Source: an uncultured Carnobacteriaceae bacterium
Lineage (GTDB): Bacteria; Bacillota; Bacilli; Lactobacillales; Aerococcaceae
DNA length: 44,053 nt
Assembly: GCA_938039195.1 (NCBI GenBank)
Contig: CALHVK010000047.1
Location: 1-44,053, forward strand
Direction: 5' to 3'
The notes beneath the pieces are model-generated. The model worked only from the letters and a program-made list of their open reading frames with translations. It did no database searches and was not told the DNA's origin. Every line of letters starts with the position of its first letter. Position 1 is the stretch's first letter. Positions 8,004 through 15,421 of the stretch are shown piece by piece. The position numbers and the translations under genes were made by a program.

Positions 8004-8720
8004 ATGAAATCATTCAAAAAATTAGTAGCCTTAATTTTTCTAGCGTTTTTAACAGCAATTTTCGCTTCTAATTTTACTACTGCATATGCAGATGGTACGA
8101 CTCAAATTAATATCACGAATATTGATGTTGAGTCACTTTCTAATTCTGAAAAAGAATTAATCATTTTTGGGAGAAGTTGACTCTACTACTTCTGTAAAAT
8201 TAATTTACAAAAAAGTGGGATGTCCAGTTGATAAACCTTCTCTTCCAAACACTAGGACATCTACAGGTTTAGTGACACTTGGTGCTGGGATTCTTGTCTT
8301 AGGCGCAGCCTATGCCCTATTAGAATCAAATAAAGGAAAAAAATTAATTACCATTTTATTTGTAATTGGATCTGGTAGCATCCTTGTTGGATCTGTAGAC
8401 GCTTCGCAAGTAATCTTAAACGGTGAAACTAAAGTAGTTTCTATTTCACAATTAGAAGAAATTACTGTAGATGAAATTGATTGTTATGAATATGTTGGAT
8501 ATATCATTGTAAAAGGTGATGAAACGACAACAGTCACTACTGAAAGTGGATCAACTAAAGTAACAACAACTGAAACACATAAAAAAAGGCAGCTACTACT
8601 GAAGGTCCAACAACTGGTGAAACAACCACTGAGGAAACTACAGAAGAAACAACTGAGGAAGAACAAACAGAATCAGAAGAAGAAGTAACGGTAAAACCAG
8701 GAACTCCTTCTCCAGCATAA
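8004..8720 (+). pseudogene. Frameshifted gene for a secreted or membrane-anchored Thr/Glu-rich protein with an LPNT motif
   Basis: Three segments in two reading frames together make one plausible protein of about 238 residues. Segment 1 (8004-8180) starts at an ATG with a good ribosome binding site and encodes a signal peptide beginning MKSFKKLVALIFLAFLTA, with a likely A-Y-A cleavage site near residue 29, then stops at TGA. Removing one T from the T5 tract at 8164-8168 joins it to segment 2 (from 8167), which has LPNTR, two hydrophobic helices around a Lys-rich turn, and a Thr-rich stretch. Adding one A to the A7 tract at 8581-8587 restores the first frame for a Thr/Glu-rich tail ending P-G-T-P-S-P-A at 8720. 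The two shifts cancel, so start and stop share a frame. The family is not recognised. It could be a decayed gene, a variable gene or an artefact of homopolymer errors. Confidence 0.75.
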
Positions 8721-8731
8721 AAATTTTATTC

Positions 8732-8763
8732 AAAAAGAGGTAGATATTAAATCTACCTCTTTT
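8732..8763. terminator. Bidirectional terminator after the broken gene
   Basis: A 13-bp stem (8733-8745 with 8751-8763) has a 5-base loop, an A-run on the left and a T-run on the right. It serves both the plus-strand gene and the converging minus-strand gene, whose stop codon lies inside it at 8762-8764. Confidence 0.9.
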
Positions 8764-9403
8764 AATTTACTTCATTCATATAAATGGTTTCATAAAACGG
8801 AATTAATTCCTTCAATGCGTCCGAAAGTTCTTCTTCAATTCCATCTTTGGTACTTTCAAGAAATACTGGCCTTCTTAAAATGACTTTACGAAATTCGCCC
8901 TCTTTAACAGCTCTTGTTAATTTATCTCTATTAGATTCGTTGCCTTCATAAGCAATTGCATTCTTTTGAAAATCAGACGCTATATATAGAATATTACTAT
9001 TAGGTTCACACTCTAATACTTTATTTTGCAAATACACAGAGTTGTCATTCTTTTTACGTTCGATAAAACTCAATTCTACATATACGCCCAATTTATTTTC
9101 TTGATTAAATAAACGTAACGCAAAAGATGGATTTCCTTCAGCTTGCCCCTCTTCGATAAAATATCTCCAAAAAGCGGGTCTTACCACTTGGGCTTGATTC
9201 ATCCATTGACTAACCGGGTCCATGCGAAATGGTTGGAAGTTCTTATAAAATACTTCCGTTAACTTTGTAAATTCCTGTCTTGCATCTTGCCCTGCTTTCT
9301 TCAACTGTATCATCTCTTCTGCTACTTCCGGAAATTTTACAGGATTTTTGTATTTGACTTTTTCATAACGAAAAAACTGTTTCATTTTTTCGATTGTAAT
9401 CAT
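8762..9403 (-). CDS. Conserved-looking hypothetical protein, 213 aa
   Basis: I do not recognise this protein with confidence. It is soluble, with no signal peptide or membrane helix, and mixed alpha/beta in composition. Notable segments are an N-terminal charged helix, F-R-M-D-P-V-S-Q-W-M-N-Q-A-Q-V-V-R-P-A-F-W-R-Y-F near residue 60, and L-G-V-Y-V-E-L-S-F-I-E-R-K-K around 105-120. These faintly recall the HI_0552-type family of unknown function, but that is a weak impression. ATG at 9401-9403 follows AGGAGAG at good spacing. It sits 11 bases after the racemase gene and is probably cotranscribed with it; its stop overlaps the terminator at 8732-8763. Confidence 0.75.
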   Translation of the reverse strand: MITIEKMKQFFRYEKVKYKNPVKFPEVAEEMIQLKKAGQDARQEFTKLTEVFYKNFQPFRMDPVSQWMNQAQVVRPAFWRYFIEEGQAEGNPSFALRLFNQENKLGVYVELSFIERKKNDNSVYLQNKVLECEPNSNILYIASDFQKNAIAYEGNESNRDKLTRAVKEGEFRKVILRRPVFLESTKDGIEEELSDALKELIPFYETIYMNEVN

Positions 9404-9414
9404 AATTTTCTCTC

Positions 9415-10062
9415 CTAAATTTGACTCTTTAAGCGGTCAATCATATAGACACCCACATCAATAATTGGAATATTTGAGAGCTGTTCTAATTCCCTCTTTA
9501 CATATGGAAAATGTGTGCATCCTAGTACGACAGCTTCGATTTCTGTACTCTCAAAATAATGGAAAAGACTTTGAAAATCAAATTGCTTAATAATCTCCTC
9601 TTGGGGTTTGCCAGTTTCAATCGCTTTAACAAGTTCTAACATCGTCACACCAAACACCTTAAGATTAGGATTGGCAATATATAGATTGTTTTCTACCCCA
9701 GTTAACCCATGAGAATTAGCTGCCATTACAGCTAAATAATCATGTTCTACCCCAAGTGTTCGATACATTTGCATCGGAGTAATCATAGGGAGTTTATATT
9801 CCTCTTCTAGTTTATCAAAATTTACAACTGAACTAAGTGAATTACAGTACACAAAAACAGCGTCAATTTCGTTTTTCATTCCATCAATCACACTTCTAAT
9901 ATACTGCTCTCTTTCTTCTTCCTCTAAGGATTGAAAAGTTGTTTGTTCGACTGGATTATTAGAAATAGGAACAGAAATTGTTTGAGTGAATCCATTTTTC
10001 TTTAATAAATCGACACCTAACTTCGTGTCCATTGGTGTTCCTGCCATCACAGCAATCCGCAT
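9415..10062 (-). CDS. Aspartate/glutamate racemase family protein
   Basis: This is a 215-residue member of the cofactor-independent Asp/Glu/hydantoin racemase superfamily, whose enzymes use two cysteines to move a proton at the alpha carbon. Both cysteines are present: V-Y-C-N-S in the first half and G-C-T-H-F-P-Y in the second half. The N-terminus M-R-I-A-V-M-A-G-T-P forms the expected first beta strand and loop. The substrate cannot be read from the sequence; aspartate, glutamate or a hydantoin are possible, and the protein is shorter than typical MurI. An upstream in-frame ATG pair would add residues, but the ATG at 10060-10062 lies eight bases after AAAGGAG and is preferred. The gene begins only 17 bases after the U-run of the efp terminator, so it depends on read-through or on a promoter hidden in efp. 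Confidence 0.88.
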   Translation of the reverse strand: MRIAVMAGTPMDTKLGVDLLKKNGFTQTISVPISNNPVEQTTFQSLEEEEREQYIRSVIDGMKNEIDAVFVYCNSLSSVVNFDKLEEEYKLPMITPMQMYRTLGVEHDYLAVMAANSHGLTGVENNLYIANPNLKVFGVTMLELVKAIETGKPQEEIIKQFDFQSLFHYFESTEIEAVVLGCTHFPYVKRELEQLSNIPIIDVGVYMIDRLKSQI

Positions 10063-10079
10063 ACACATTTCTCCTTTAT

Positions 10080-10111
10080 AAAAAAACAAGGATGAACACT
10101 TGGCTCACCCT
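10080..10111 (-). terminator. Terminator between efp and the racemase gene
   Basis: On the minus strand AAGGGTGA (10104-10111) pairs with TCATCCTT (10087-10094), 9-base loop, followed by G and six T (10085-10080). It is a modest-stability intrinsic terminator. Confidence 0.75.
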
Positions 10112-10126
10112 TATTTCGATTCATCA

Positions 10127-10690
10127 TTATTTAGTTGCACGACGTACGTATGTACCTTCTGCAGTGTTAACTTCTAAGTACTCTCCTGCTTCGATGAAGT
10201 CTGGAACGTTAACTACTAAACCTGTTTCCATTGTAGCTGGTTTACCAGAACCTGTAACTGTAGCACCTTTAATTGATGGTTGAGTTTCAGTAACTTGTAA
10301 TACAACTGTTGATGGTAATGAAACCCCGATTACTTCTGAACCGTAGAATTGGATTTTAACTTCCATATTTTCTAGGATATATTTTAATTCTTGTTCGATT
10401 GTTTCTTCTGGAATTTCGTATTGTTCGTATGTTTCTAAGTCCATGAATACTCCAACGCCATCTTGGCTGTATAAGTATTGAACATCTTTAGTATCGATAT
10501 GTGCACGTTCTACTTTTTCATCAGGACGCATTGTTGTGTCTACTGTTGAACCGTTACGAACGTCACGGATTTTCATACGCATTACAGTGTTCCCTTTACC
10601 TGGTTTGTGGTGGCTGATTTCCAACACTTTAATTAATTTTCCATCAAGAATGAATGTCATTCCAGCTTTTAAATCACTTACGTTAATCAT
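10127..10690 (-). CDS. efp: Translation elongation factor P
   Basis: This 187-residue protein rescues ribosomes stalled at consecutive prolines. It has the three beta-barrel domains in order: KOW-like domain I starting M-I-N-V-S-D-L-K-A-G-M, then the OB domains with the C-terminal signature around G-L-V-V-N-V-P-D-F-I. The tip loop is H-H-K-P-G-K-G-N with Lys32 where Firmicute EF-P is modified; in Bacillus this lysine carries 5-aminopentanol. Neither epmA nor epmB is seen here. The start ATG follows AAAGGAG. It lies 85 bases after purB and appears to have its own promoter. Confidence 0.98.
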   Translation of the reverse strand: MINVSDLKAGMTFILDGKLIKVLEISHHKPGKGNTVMRMKIRDVRNGSTVDTTMRPDEKVERAHIDTKDVQYLYSQDGVGVFMDLETYEQYEIPEETIEQELKYILENMEVKIQFYGSEVIGVSLPSTVVLQVTETQPSIKGATVTGSGKPATMETGLVVNVPDFIEAGEYLEVNTAEGTYVRRATK

Positions 10691-10724
10691 TTTCTGACTC
10701 CTTTAGATAAAATTTTACTTTCTA

Positions 10725-10733
10725 TTTATACCA
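10725..10733 (-). promoter_or_regulatory. Predicted extended -10 of the efp promoter
   Basis: The minus strand reads TGG-TATAAA, 35 bases before the efp start. No good -35 is seen at 17-18 bases, so recognition would rest on the TG extension. Confidence 0.5.
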
Positions 10734-10775
10734 CATTTTCTTAAAAAATGCACTCTTTTCAGTAATTTTTTCAAT

Positions 10776-12071
10776 CTATAAGATTCCAACACGTTTAAAA
10801 ATCAAATCTACATTCTTAATATGATAGTGATAATCAAACGCATCATCTAGATCTTCTTTACTTAGAGTAGCCGTAATTTCAGGTTGCTCTTCTAAAACAG
10901 AACGGAATGGTAATTTTTCATCCCAAGCTTTAGCTGTACATGGTTGTACTAAATCATAAGCTTTTTCACGACTCATTCCTTTGTCGATGAGCTTCAATAG
11001 CACTCTTTGACTGTAGATTAAGCCAAAAGTTGCATCCATATTGCGTAACATATTTTCTGGGAATACCGTCAAGTTCTTAACGATATTACCGAAACGACGA
11101 AGCATATAGTTTAGTAGAATCGTGCTATCTGGAATAATAATACGTTCTGCTGAAGAATGTGAAATATCACGTTCATGCCATAAATTCACGTTCTCGTAAG
11201 CTGTCACCATATGCCCTCTGATTACACGAGCTAGCCCTGCCATATTTTCAGAACCGATCGGATTACGTTTATGTGGCATTGCCGAAGAACCTTTTTGCCC
11301 TTTAGCAAAGAATTCCTCTACTTCACGCGTTTCAGATTTTTGTAACCCTCGGATTTCTGTTGCAAATTTTTCGATACTTGTTGCAATTAAAGCAATTGTT
11401 GAAATATAGTCTGCATGTAGGTCACGAGATAAAATTTGTGTAGAGATTTCTTGGGGACGAATTCCTAATTTACGACAAACATATGCTTCTACTTCTGGAG
11501 AAATATTGGCAAATGTTCCAACTGCTCCACTAATTTTACCAGCTTCAACCCCTTGGGCCGCTCGTTCGAATCTCTCGATATTTCGTTTCATTTCTGAATA
11601 CCATAACGCTAATTTCAAACCAAACGTGGTTGGTTCAGCATGAACTCCATGCGTTCTCCCCATACATACTGTATCTTTATAAGCTAAGGCTTTTTCTTTA
11701 ATGATTTCTAGGAAGTCTGCTAAGTCTTTACGTAAAATATCGTTGGCTTGTTTTAACTGATAGCCATAAGCAGTATCCACTACATCTGTACTCGTTAATC
11801 CGTAGTGAACCCATTTCTTTTCTTCTCCAAGACTTTCAGAGACGCATCTTGTAAAAGCAACAACATCATGTCTAGTTTCTTCTTCAATTTCCAAAATACG
11901 TTCAACCGTGAATTTTGCGTTTTTACGAATCTTTTCTACATCTTCTTTTGGGATTTCTCCTAATTCAGCCCAAGCTTCATCCGCTAAAATTTCAACTTCT
12001 AGCCAACAGTTATAACGATTTTCATCAGACCAAATTTTTGCCATTTCTGGACGTGTGTAACGTGTAATCAT
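10776..12071 (-). CDS. purB: Adenylosuccinate lyase
   Basis: This 431-residue enzyme of the fumarase/aspartase superfamily cleaves SAICAR and adenylosuccinate in purine synthesis, releasing fumarate. It begins M-I-T-R-Y-T-R-P-E-M. It contains H-Y-G-L-T-S-T-D-V-V-D-T near residue 88, G-R-T-H-G-V-H-A near residue 140 with the catalytic His, and the superfamily signature G-S-S-A-M-P-H-K-R-N-P near residue 262 with the mobile catalytic Ser. Length is standard. ATG at 12069-12071 follows AGGAGG, which overlaps the stop codon of the preceding acetyltransferase gene, so the two are probably translationally coupled. It lies apart from any pur operon here. Confidence 0.98.
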   Translation of the reverse strand: MITRYTRPEMAKIWSDENRYNCWLEVEILADEAWAELGEIPKEDVEKIRKNAKFTVERILEIEEETRHDVVAFTRCVSESLGEEKKWVHYGLTSTDVVDTAYGYQLKQANDILRKDLADFLEIIKEKALAYKDTVCMGRTHGVHAEPTTFGLKLALWYSEMKRNIERFERAAQGVEAGKISGAVGTFANISPEVEAYVCRKLGIRPQEISTQILSRDLHADYISTIALIATSIEKFATEIRGLQKSETREVEEFFAKGQKGSSAMPHKRNPIGSENMAGLARVIRGHMVTAYENVNLWHERDISHSSAERIIIPDSTILLNYMLRRFGNIVKNLTVFPENMLRNMDATFGLIYSQRVLLKLIDKGMSREKAYDLVQPCTAKAWDEKLPFRSVLEEQPEITATLSKEDLDDAFDYHYHIKNVDLIFKRVGIL

Positions 12072-12080
12072 GATTTCCTC

Positions 12081-12512
12081 CTAATACAACTCCATAGTAA
12101 CATGCGTGATTCCAACAATATCATATGGCTCTGAAACGACTTCAAAACCGAGTGATTCATATAGTTTTTGTAATTGCGCTTGTGCATGAACCTCAATGAC
12201 GGTATCTACAAACCACTCTTTACAAACTTCTTTAGCACGTTCTAATAACTCTCTACCTTTTCCAGTTCCACGATATCTATGATCAATTAATACTCTTCCG
12301 ATTCTCACTTTATCAGTTTCCGGAATGATTCGTAAATACGAAATCACTTCACCTGAATCGTTCATCTCAAATAGATGACAGGAAACGGTATCCGTATCAT
12401 CAATTTCTTGATAATTCAACTTTTGACCCACAATAAAGGTTTCAATTCTAGCTTTATAAATGGCTACAATCTCTTCTTTTGTTAATTCATGGTAATTCTT
12501 TAAATACCACAT
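12081..12512 (-). CDS. GNAT family N-acetyltransferase (ElaA type)
   Basis: This is a 143-residue single-domain acetyl-CoA-dependent acyltransferase. The acetyl-CoA binding loop is visible as R-Y-R-G-T-G-K-G-R-E-L-L near residue 80. It is followed by an E-V-H-A-Q-A-Q-L-Q-K-L-Y-E-S-L-G-F strand-helix typical of ElaA-like proteins, and ends I-T-H-V-T-M-E-L. The acceptor substrate is unknown. It is tightly packed in the truB-ribF-GNAT-purB run, six bases after ribF. Confidence 0.9.
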   Translation of the reverse strand: MWYLKNYHELTKEEIVAIYKARIETFIVGQKLNYQEIDDTDTVSCHLFEMNDSGEVISYLRIIPETDKVRIGRVLIDHRYRGTGKGRELLERAKEVCKEWFVDTVIEVHAQAQLQKLYESLGFEVVSEPYDIVGITHVTMELY

Positions 12513-12518
12513 AGAGAA

Positions 12519-13469
12519 TCAACCTCTCTTCGCTTTAAAATAATTTCTTGTATTTTCCTCATCTTGTTTCAATTGATCAATCAAAGCCTCAATCCCGTCA
12601 AATTTCAATTCTGGCCTTAAATACTTCAACCATTTCACACGAACTGGTAAGTGATAAATATCCTTGTCAAAGTCGAGTAAGTTTACTTCGATCGTTACTT
12701 TATGGACATCTTCAAAAGTTGGATTAATGCCAATCGATGCCATACCTGGAAGCCATTGACCTTCTACTTGCATTTCAACGACATAAACCCCATTTTTTAA
12801 TAGGAATGTATCATTTGACACTTCAATATTCGCAGTTGGGAACCCAAGCATTTTACTGCCTCGTCCAAAGCCATGAACAACGACTCCATCCATCATGTAG
12901 TCATATCCTAACAATTTATTTGCTTCTTCAATACGCCCTTCTTGCAATAAATCTCTCACAGCTGTCGAACTAATCTTCCCACTATCGTTCTTTTGTTCAG
13001 AGATGGTAATAATCTCAAAACGATTCGAAGCATACTTTGGTAATAATTCCATGTTCGCAATGTCTCTCTTGCCATAAGTGTAATCAAACCCTGCTACAAT
13101 AACTTTTGCATTTAATCCAACAATATATTGATCGACAAATTCTTGTGGAGAAAGGGCTCCAAATTCCTTAGTAAAATCAACTAAATAGAAAATCTCAACA
13201 CCTAGTTCTTCTAATAATTCCTTCTTACGTTCTAGTGGGGAGACATATTGAATGCTCGCAGGATCCACATTTTGAAAAATAACAGATGGATGCTGATTAA
13301 AAGACATCACTGCCACTTTATAGCCGCGTTCCTTTCCGACTCTTTTGGCAGTAGTAATCACTTCTTTATGCCCTAAGTGGATTCCATCAAAGAAACCTAA
13401 AGCAATGACAATCGGTTCCTGAAGGATGCACTCTTTTTTGTAAGGGTGTGTTAACTCTATCGTTTGCAT
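12519..13469 (-). CDS. ribF: Bifunctional riboflavin kinase / FMN adenylyltransferase
   Basis: This 316-residue enzyme makes FMN and FAD from riboflavin. The N-terminal nucleotidyltransferase domain has A-L-G-F-F-D-G-I-H-L-G-H (residues about 23-34), the class signature for AMP transfer, and I-S-S-T-A-V-R near residue 166. The C-terminal kinase domain has G-R-G-S-K-M-L-G-F-P-T-A-N near residue 202 and N-G-V-Y near residue 227. ATG at 13467-13469 follows AAAGGAG. It lies 13 bases after truB, a conserved Gram-positive pairing. No FMN riboswitch is seen, and there is no room for one inside the operon. Confidence 0.98.
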   Translation of the reverse strand: MQTIELTHPYKKECILQEPIVIALGFFDGIHLGHKEVITTAKRVGKERGYKVAVMSFNQHPSVIFQNVDPASIQYVSPLERKKELLEELGVEIFYLVDFTKEFGALSPQEFVDQYIVGLNAKVIVAGFDYTYGKRDIANMELLPKYASNRFEIITISEQKNDSGKISSTAVRDLLQEGRIEEANKLLGYDYMMDGVVVHGFGRGSKMLGFPTANIEVSNDTFLLKNGVYVVEMQVEGQWLPGMASIGINPTFEDVHKVTIEVNLLDFDKDIYHLPVRVKWLKYLRPELKFDGIEALIDQLKQDEENTRNYFKAKRG

Positions 13470-13482
13470 TCTTCTCTCCTTT

Positions 13483-14385
13483 CTAAAACATTTTAATTGG
13501 TTTTAATAAGCCTTTTTTCGTTGGATGAGGACCATAAATTGTGAGGAGTTCATCTTCATAATAACAAGCAGTTGGTGCGACAATCTGTGGAAATTCAGTT
13601 TTAGATAAAATTGCACCATTTTTAAAACGAATGAATTCATCCTGGGTCAAATCCATTCGTGGATAGTCTTTAAAAACTAAATCAACTGGTTTTAGGGCTT
13701 CTTGCGCTTTATCTTTTTGAGCAAGTTCATTCAGCTCTTGTAATGTAATGCAGTCTTCCGTTTGAAAAGGCCCGCTTTTAACACGAGTTAATAGTGACAT
13801 ATGCGCTTCAACACCCAGCGCTCTTCCTAGATCAACAGAAAGCGTTCGAACGTAAGTCCCTTTACTACAACTTACTTCAAACTTCCATGATTGTGTCTTC
13901 GAACCCTCATTATAAACAGGTTCTGAAATACGTCTGAAATCATAAATCATTGCTTTTCTGACAGGACGTTCTACCTCTTCTCCAGCTCTTGCATATTCAT
14001 AAAGACGTTTTCCGTTCACTTTAACTGCAGAATACATCGGTGGAATCTGAGTAATTTCTCCAATGAAACTTTGCATTTTTTCATCTATTTCTTGAATTGG
14101 AAATGGACTTTCGATAGGCGTTGTTGACACGACTTGGCCATGTGCATCTTCGGTCTCGGTCGAAAACCCTAATGTAATTTCACCTTGATAAACTTTATTA
14201 GCTTCGTGAAGATTCTCAACAACCTTAGTCGCTTTGCCAACACAAATCGGTAACACTCCATCCACCTCAGGATCAAGCGTTCCAGAATGACCGACTTTTT
14301 TTGTTTTTAATAGTTTTCTGACCTTATAGACACAGTCAAATGACGTCATGCCTTTTTCTTTCCATAACGGAAGGATTCCGTCCAT
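13483..14385 (-). CDS. truB: tRNA pseudouridine(55) synthase TruB
   Basis: This is a 300-residue enzyme that isomerises U55 in the T-loop of tRNAs. The signature K-V-G-H-S-G-T-L-D-P-E-V-D-G-V-L-P contains the catalytic Asp at residue 38, and R-L-Y-E-Y-A-R and K-G-T-Y-V-R-T-L are also present. The first ATG of the frame (14392-14394) directly touches GAGAGG and cannot be spaced properly. The ATG at 14383-14385 lies nine bases from it and gives MDGILPLWKEKGMTSFDCV, which matches the family's N-terminus. It heads the run truB-ribF-GNAT-purB. Confidence 0.97.
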   Translation of the reverse strand: MDGILPLWKEKGMTSFDCVYKVRKLLKTKKVGHSGTLDPEVDGVLPICVGKATKVVENLHEANKVYQGEITLGFSTETEDAHGQVVSTTPIESPFPIQEIDEKMQSFIGEITQIPPMYSAVKVNGKRLYEYARAGEEVERPVRKAMIYDFRRISEPVYNEGSKTQSWKFEVSCSKGTYVRTLSVDLGRALGVEAHMSLLTRVKSGPFQTEDCITLQELNELAQKDKAQEALKPVDLVFKDYPRMDLTQDEFIRFKNGAILSKTEFPQIVAPTACYYEDELLTIYGPHPTKKGLLKPIKMF

Positions 14386-14421
14386 CCCATTCATCCTCTC
14401 AGACTTTACATTTGCTAACCT

Positions 14422-14430
14422 ATTGTATCA
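14422..14430 (-). promoter_or_regulatory. Predicted extended -10 of the truB promoter
   Basis: The minus strand reads TGA-TACAAT, with the hexamer at 14422-14427, about 37 bases before the truB start. The -35 is not convincing. Confidence 0.55.
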
Positions 14431-14483
14431 TAATTCACCATTTTCCACATAGATTATGAATATAGCTTTTTATGCGAAAAATA

Positions 14484-14492
14484 TGGTATTAT
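14484..14492 (+). promoter_or_regulatory. Predicted extended -10 of the degV promoter
   Basis: TGG-TATTAT with the hexamer at 14487-14492, 34 bases before the degV ATG. No clear -35 is seen. Confidence 0.55.
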
Positions 14493-14526
14493 AGATAGGT
14501 AAACTTATTTGATAGGAGTGACTTTA

Positions 14527-15375
14527 ATGTCTAGAGTATATATTGTAACGGACTCAACAGCAGATTTAACTGAAGAAGAAGTAAAACAATTTGAAATCTC
14601 TATCGTTCCAATGAATATCTCAATCGATGATGAAAATTATATCGATGGTGTAACAATTACTAAAGAAGAATTTAAAGAAAAAATGATTGCAAGTGCTGAG
14701 CTTCCAAAAACAGCTCAACCTTCTATTGGTCGTTTCGTAGAAGTATATGATGAACTTGGCAAAAACAGAGATTCTGTGATTTCCATTCAGATGATGCGTT
14801 CTATTAGCGGTACTGTTGATGCAGCTCGCCAAGCAGCCGACATCACAGAAACAAATGTAACGGTTGTCGATTCAGACTTCACTTCCAGATCAATGGGAAT
14901 GATTGTTAAAGAGGCCGCTAAAGCAGCTCAGGATGGAAAAACAGTTGAAGAAATTCTTAAAATTATTGAAGATGCAAAGAAACGCACTACTCTTTATTTA
15001 ACAGTGGTTAACTTAGACAATTTAATTAAAGGGGGTCGTATTAGCCAACTAATGGGTATGTTCTCAAACTTACTGAATATCAAATTATTCCTTCAAGTCA
15101 TTAACGGCAAAATTGAAATCATCCAAAAAGGTCGTGGTCTAAAATCACTTCAAAAGAAATATGATGAAATCTTTGAACAGATGAAATCTTCTCCAAACGG
15201 GATTCAAGAAATCGGAATTATGCATGCTGGATTAAGTGATTTTAATGAAGGAAATATTGCTCGTATTCGTGAGTTATTCCCTGATGTACCTCTAACAATT
15301 GTAACAACTTCACCAATCATCATGAGCCATACAGGCGTTGATGCAATGGCCATTACTTACTTAGAAAATAAATAA
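14527..15375 (+). CDS. DegV family fatty-acid-binding protein (FakB-like)
   Basis: This is a 282-residue EDD-fold protein. DegV proteins bind a fatty acid and, as FakB, present it to the kinase FakA for phospholipid synthesis. The N-terminus M-S-R-V-Y-I-V-T-D-S-T-A-D-L and the motifs S-I-S-G-T and V-V-D-S-D-F-T-S-R-S-M-G line the lipid site in the family. G-G-R-I-S and the C-terminal H-T-G-V-D-A-M-A-I-T are also typical. TAGGAG lies eight bases before the ATG at 14527; an in-frame TTG further upstream lacks a ribosome binding site. It is a single-gene unit with its own promoter and terminator, and no fakA is seen in the window. Confidence 0.93.
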   Translation: MSRVYIVTDSTADLTEEEVKQFEISIVPMNISIDDENYIDGVTITKEEFKEKMIASAELPKTAQPSIGRFVEVYDELGKNRDSVISIQMMRSISGTVDAARQAADITETNVTVVDSDFTSRSMGMIVKEAAKAAQDGKTVEEILKIIEDAKKRTTLYLTVVNLDNLIKGGRISQLMGMFSNLLNIKLFLQVINGKIEIIQKGRGLKSLQKKYDEIFEQMKSSPNGIQEIGIMHAGLSDFNEGNIARIRELFPDVPLTIVTTSPIIMSHTGVDAMAITYLENK

Positions 15376-15381
15376 AAAAAT

Positions 15382-15420
15382 AAGCAACTAACTCTGATTT
15401 TCAGAATTAGTTGCTTTTTT
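15382..15420. terminator. Terminator between degV and the DUF819 gene
   Basis: A 16-bp stem with one mismatch (15382-15397 with 15401-15416) is followed by six T on the plus strand. The opposite side also has an A-run (T on the minus strand), so it can act in both directions on the converging genes. Confidence 0.9.
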
Positions 15421-15421
15421 G

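Noticed and set aside
8581..8587. Programmed -1 frameshift at the A7 tract
   Set aside because: The zero-frame codons do not form a good X-XXY-YYZ site, no stimulatory structure is evident, and the first shift at T5 would need the opposite direction.
8484..8666. Minus-strand frame of 60 codons opposite the broken gene
   Set aside because: It is a Cys/Phe/Val-rich shadow of the Thr/Glu repeats and has no ribosome binding site.
12519..13469. FMN riboswitch upstream of ribF
   Set aside because: Only 13 bases separate truB and ribF, and no conserved riboswitch sequence is seen.
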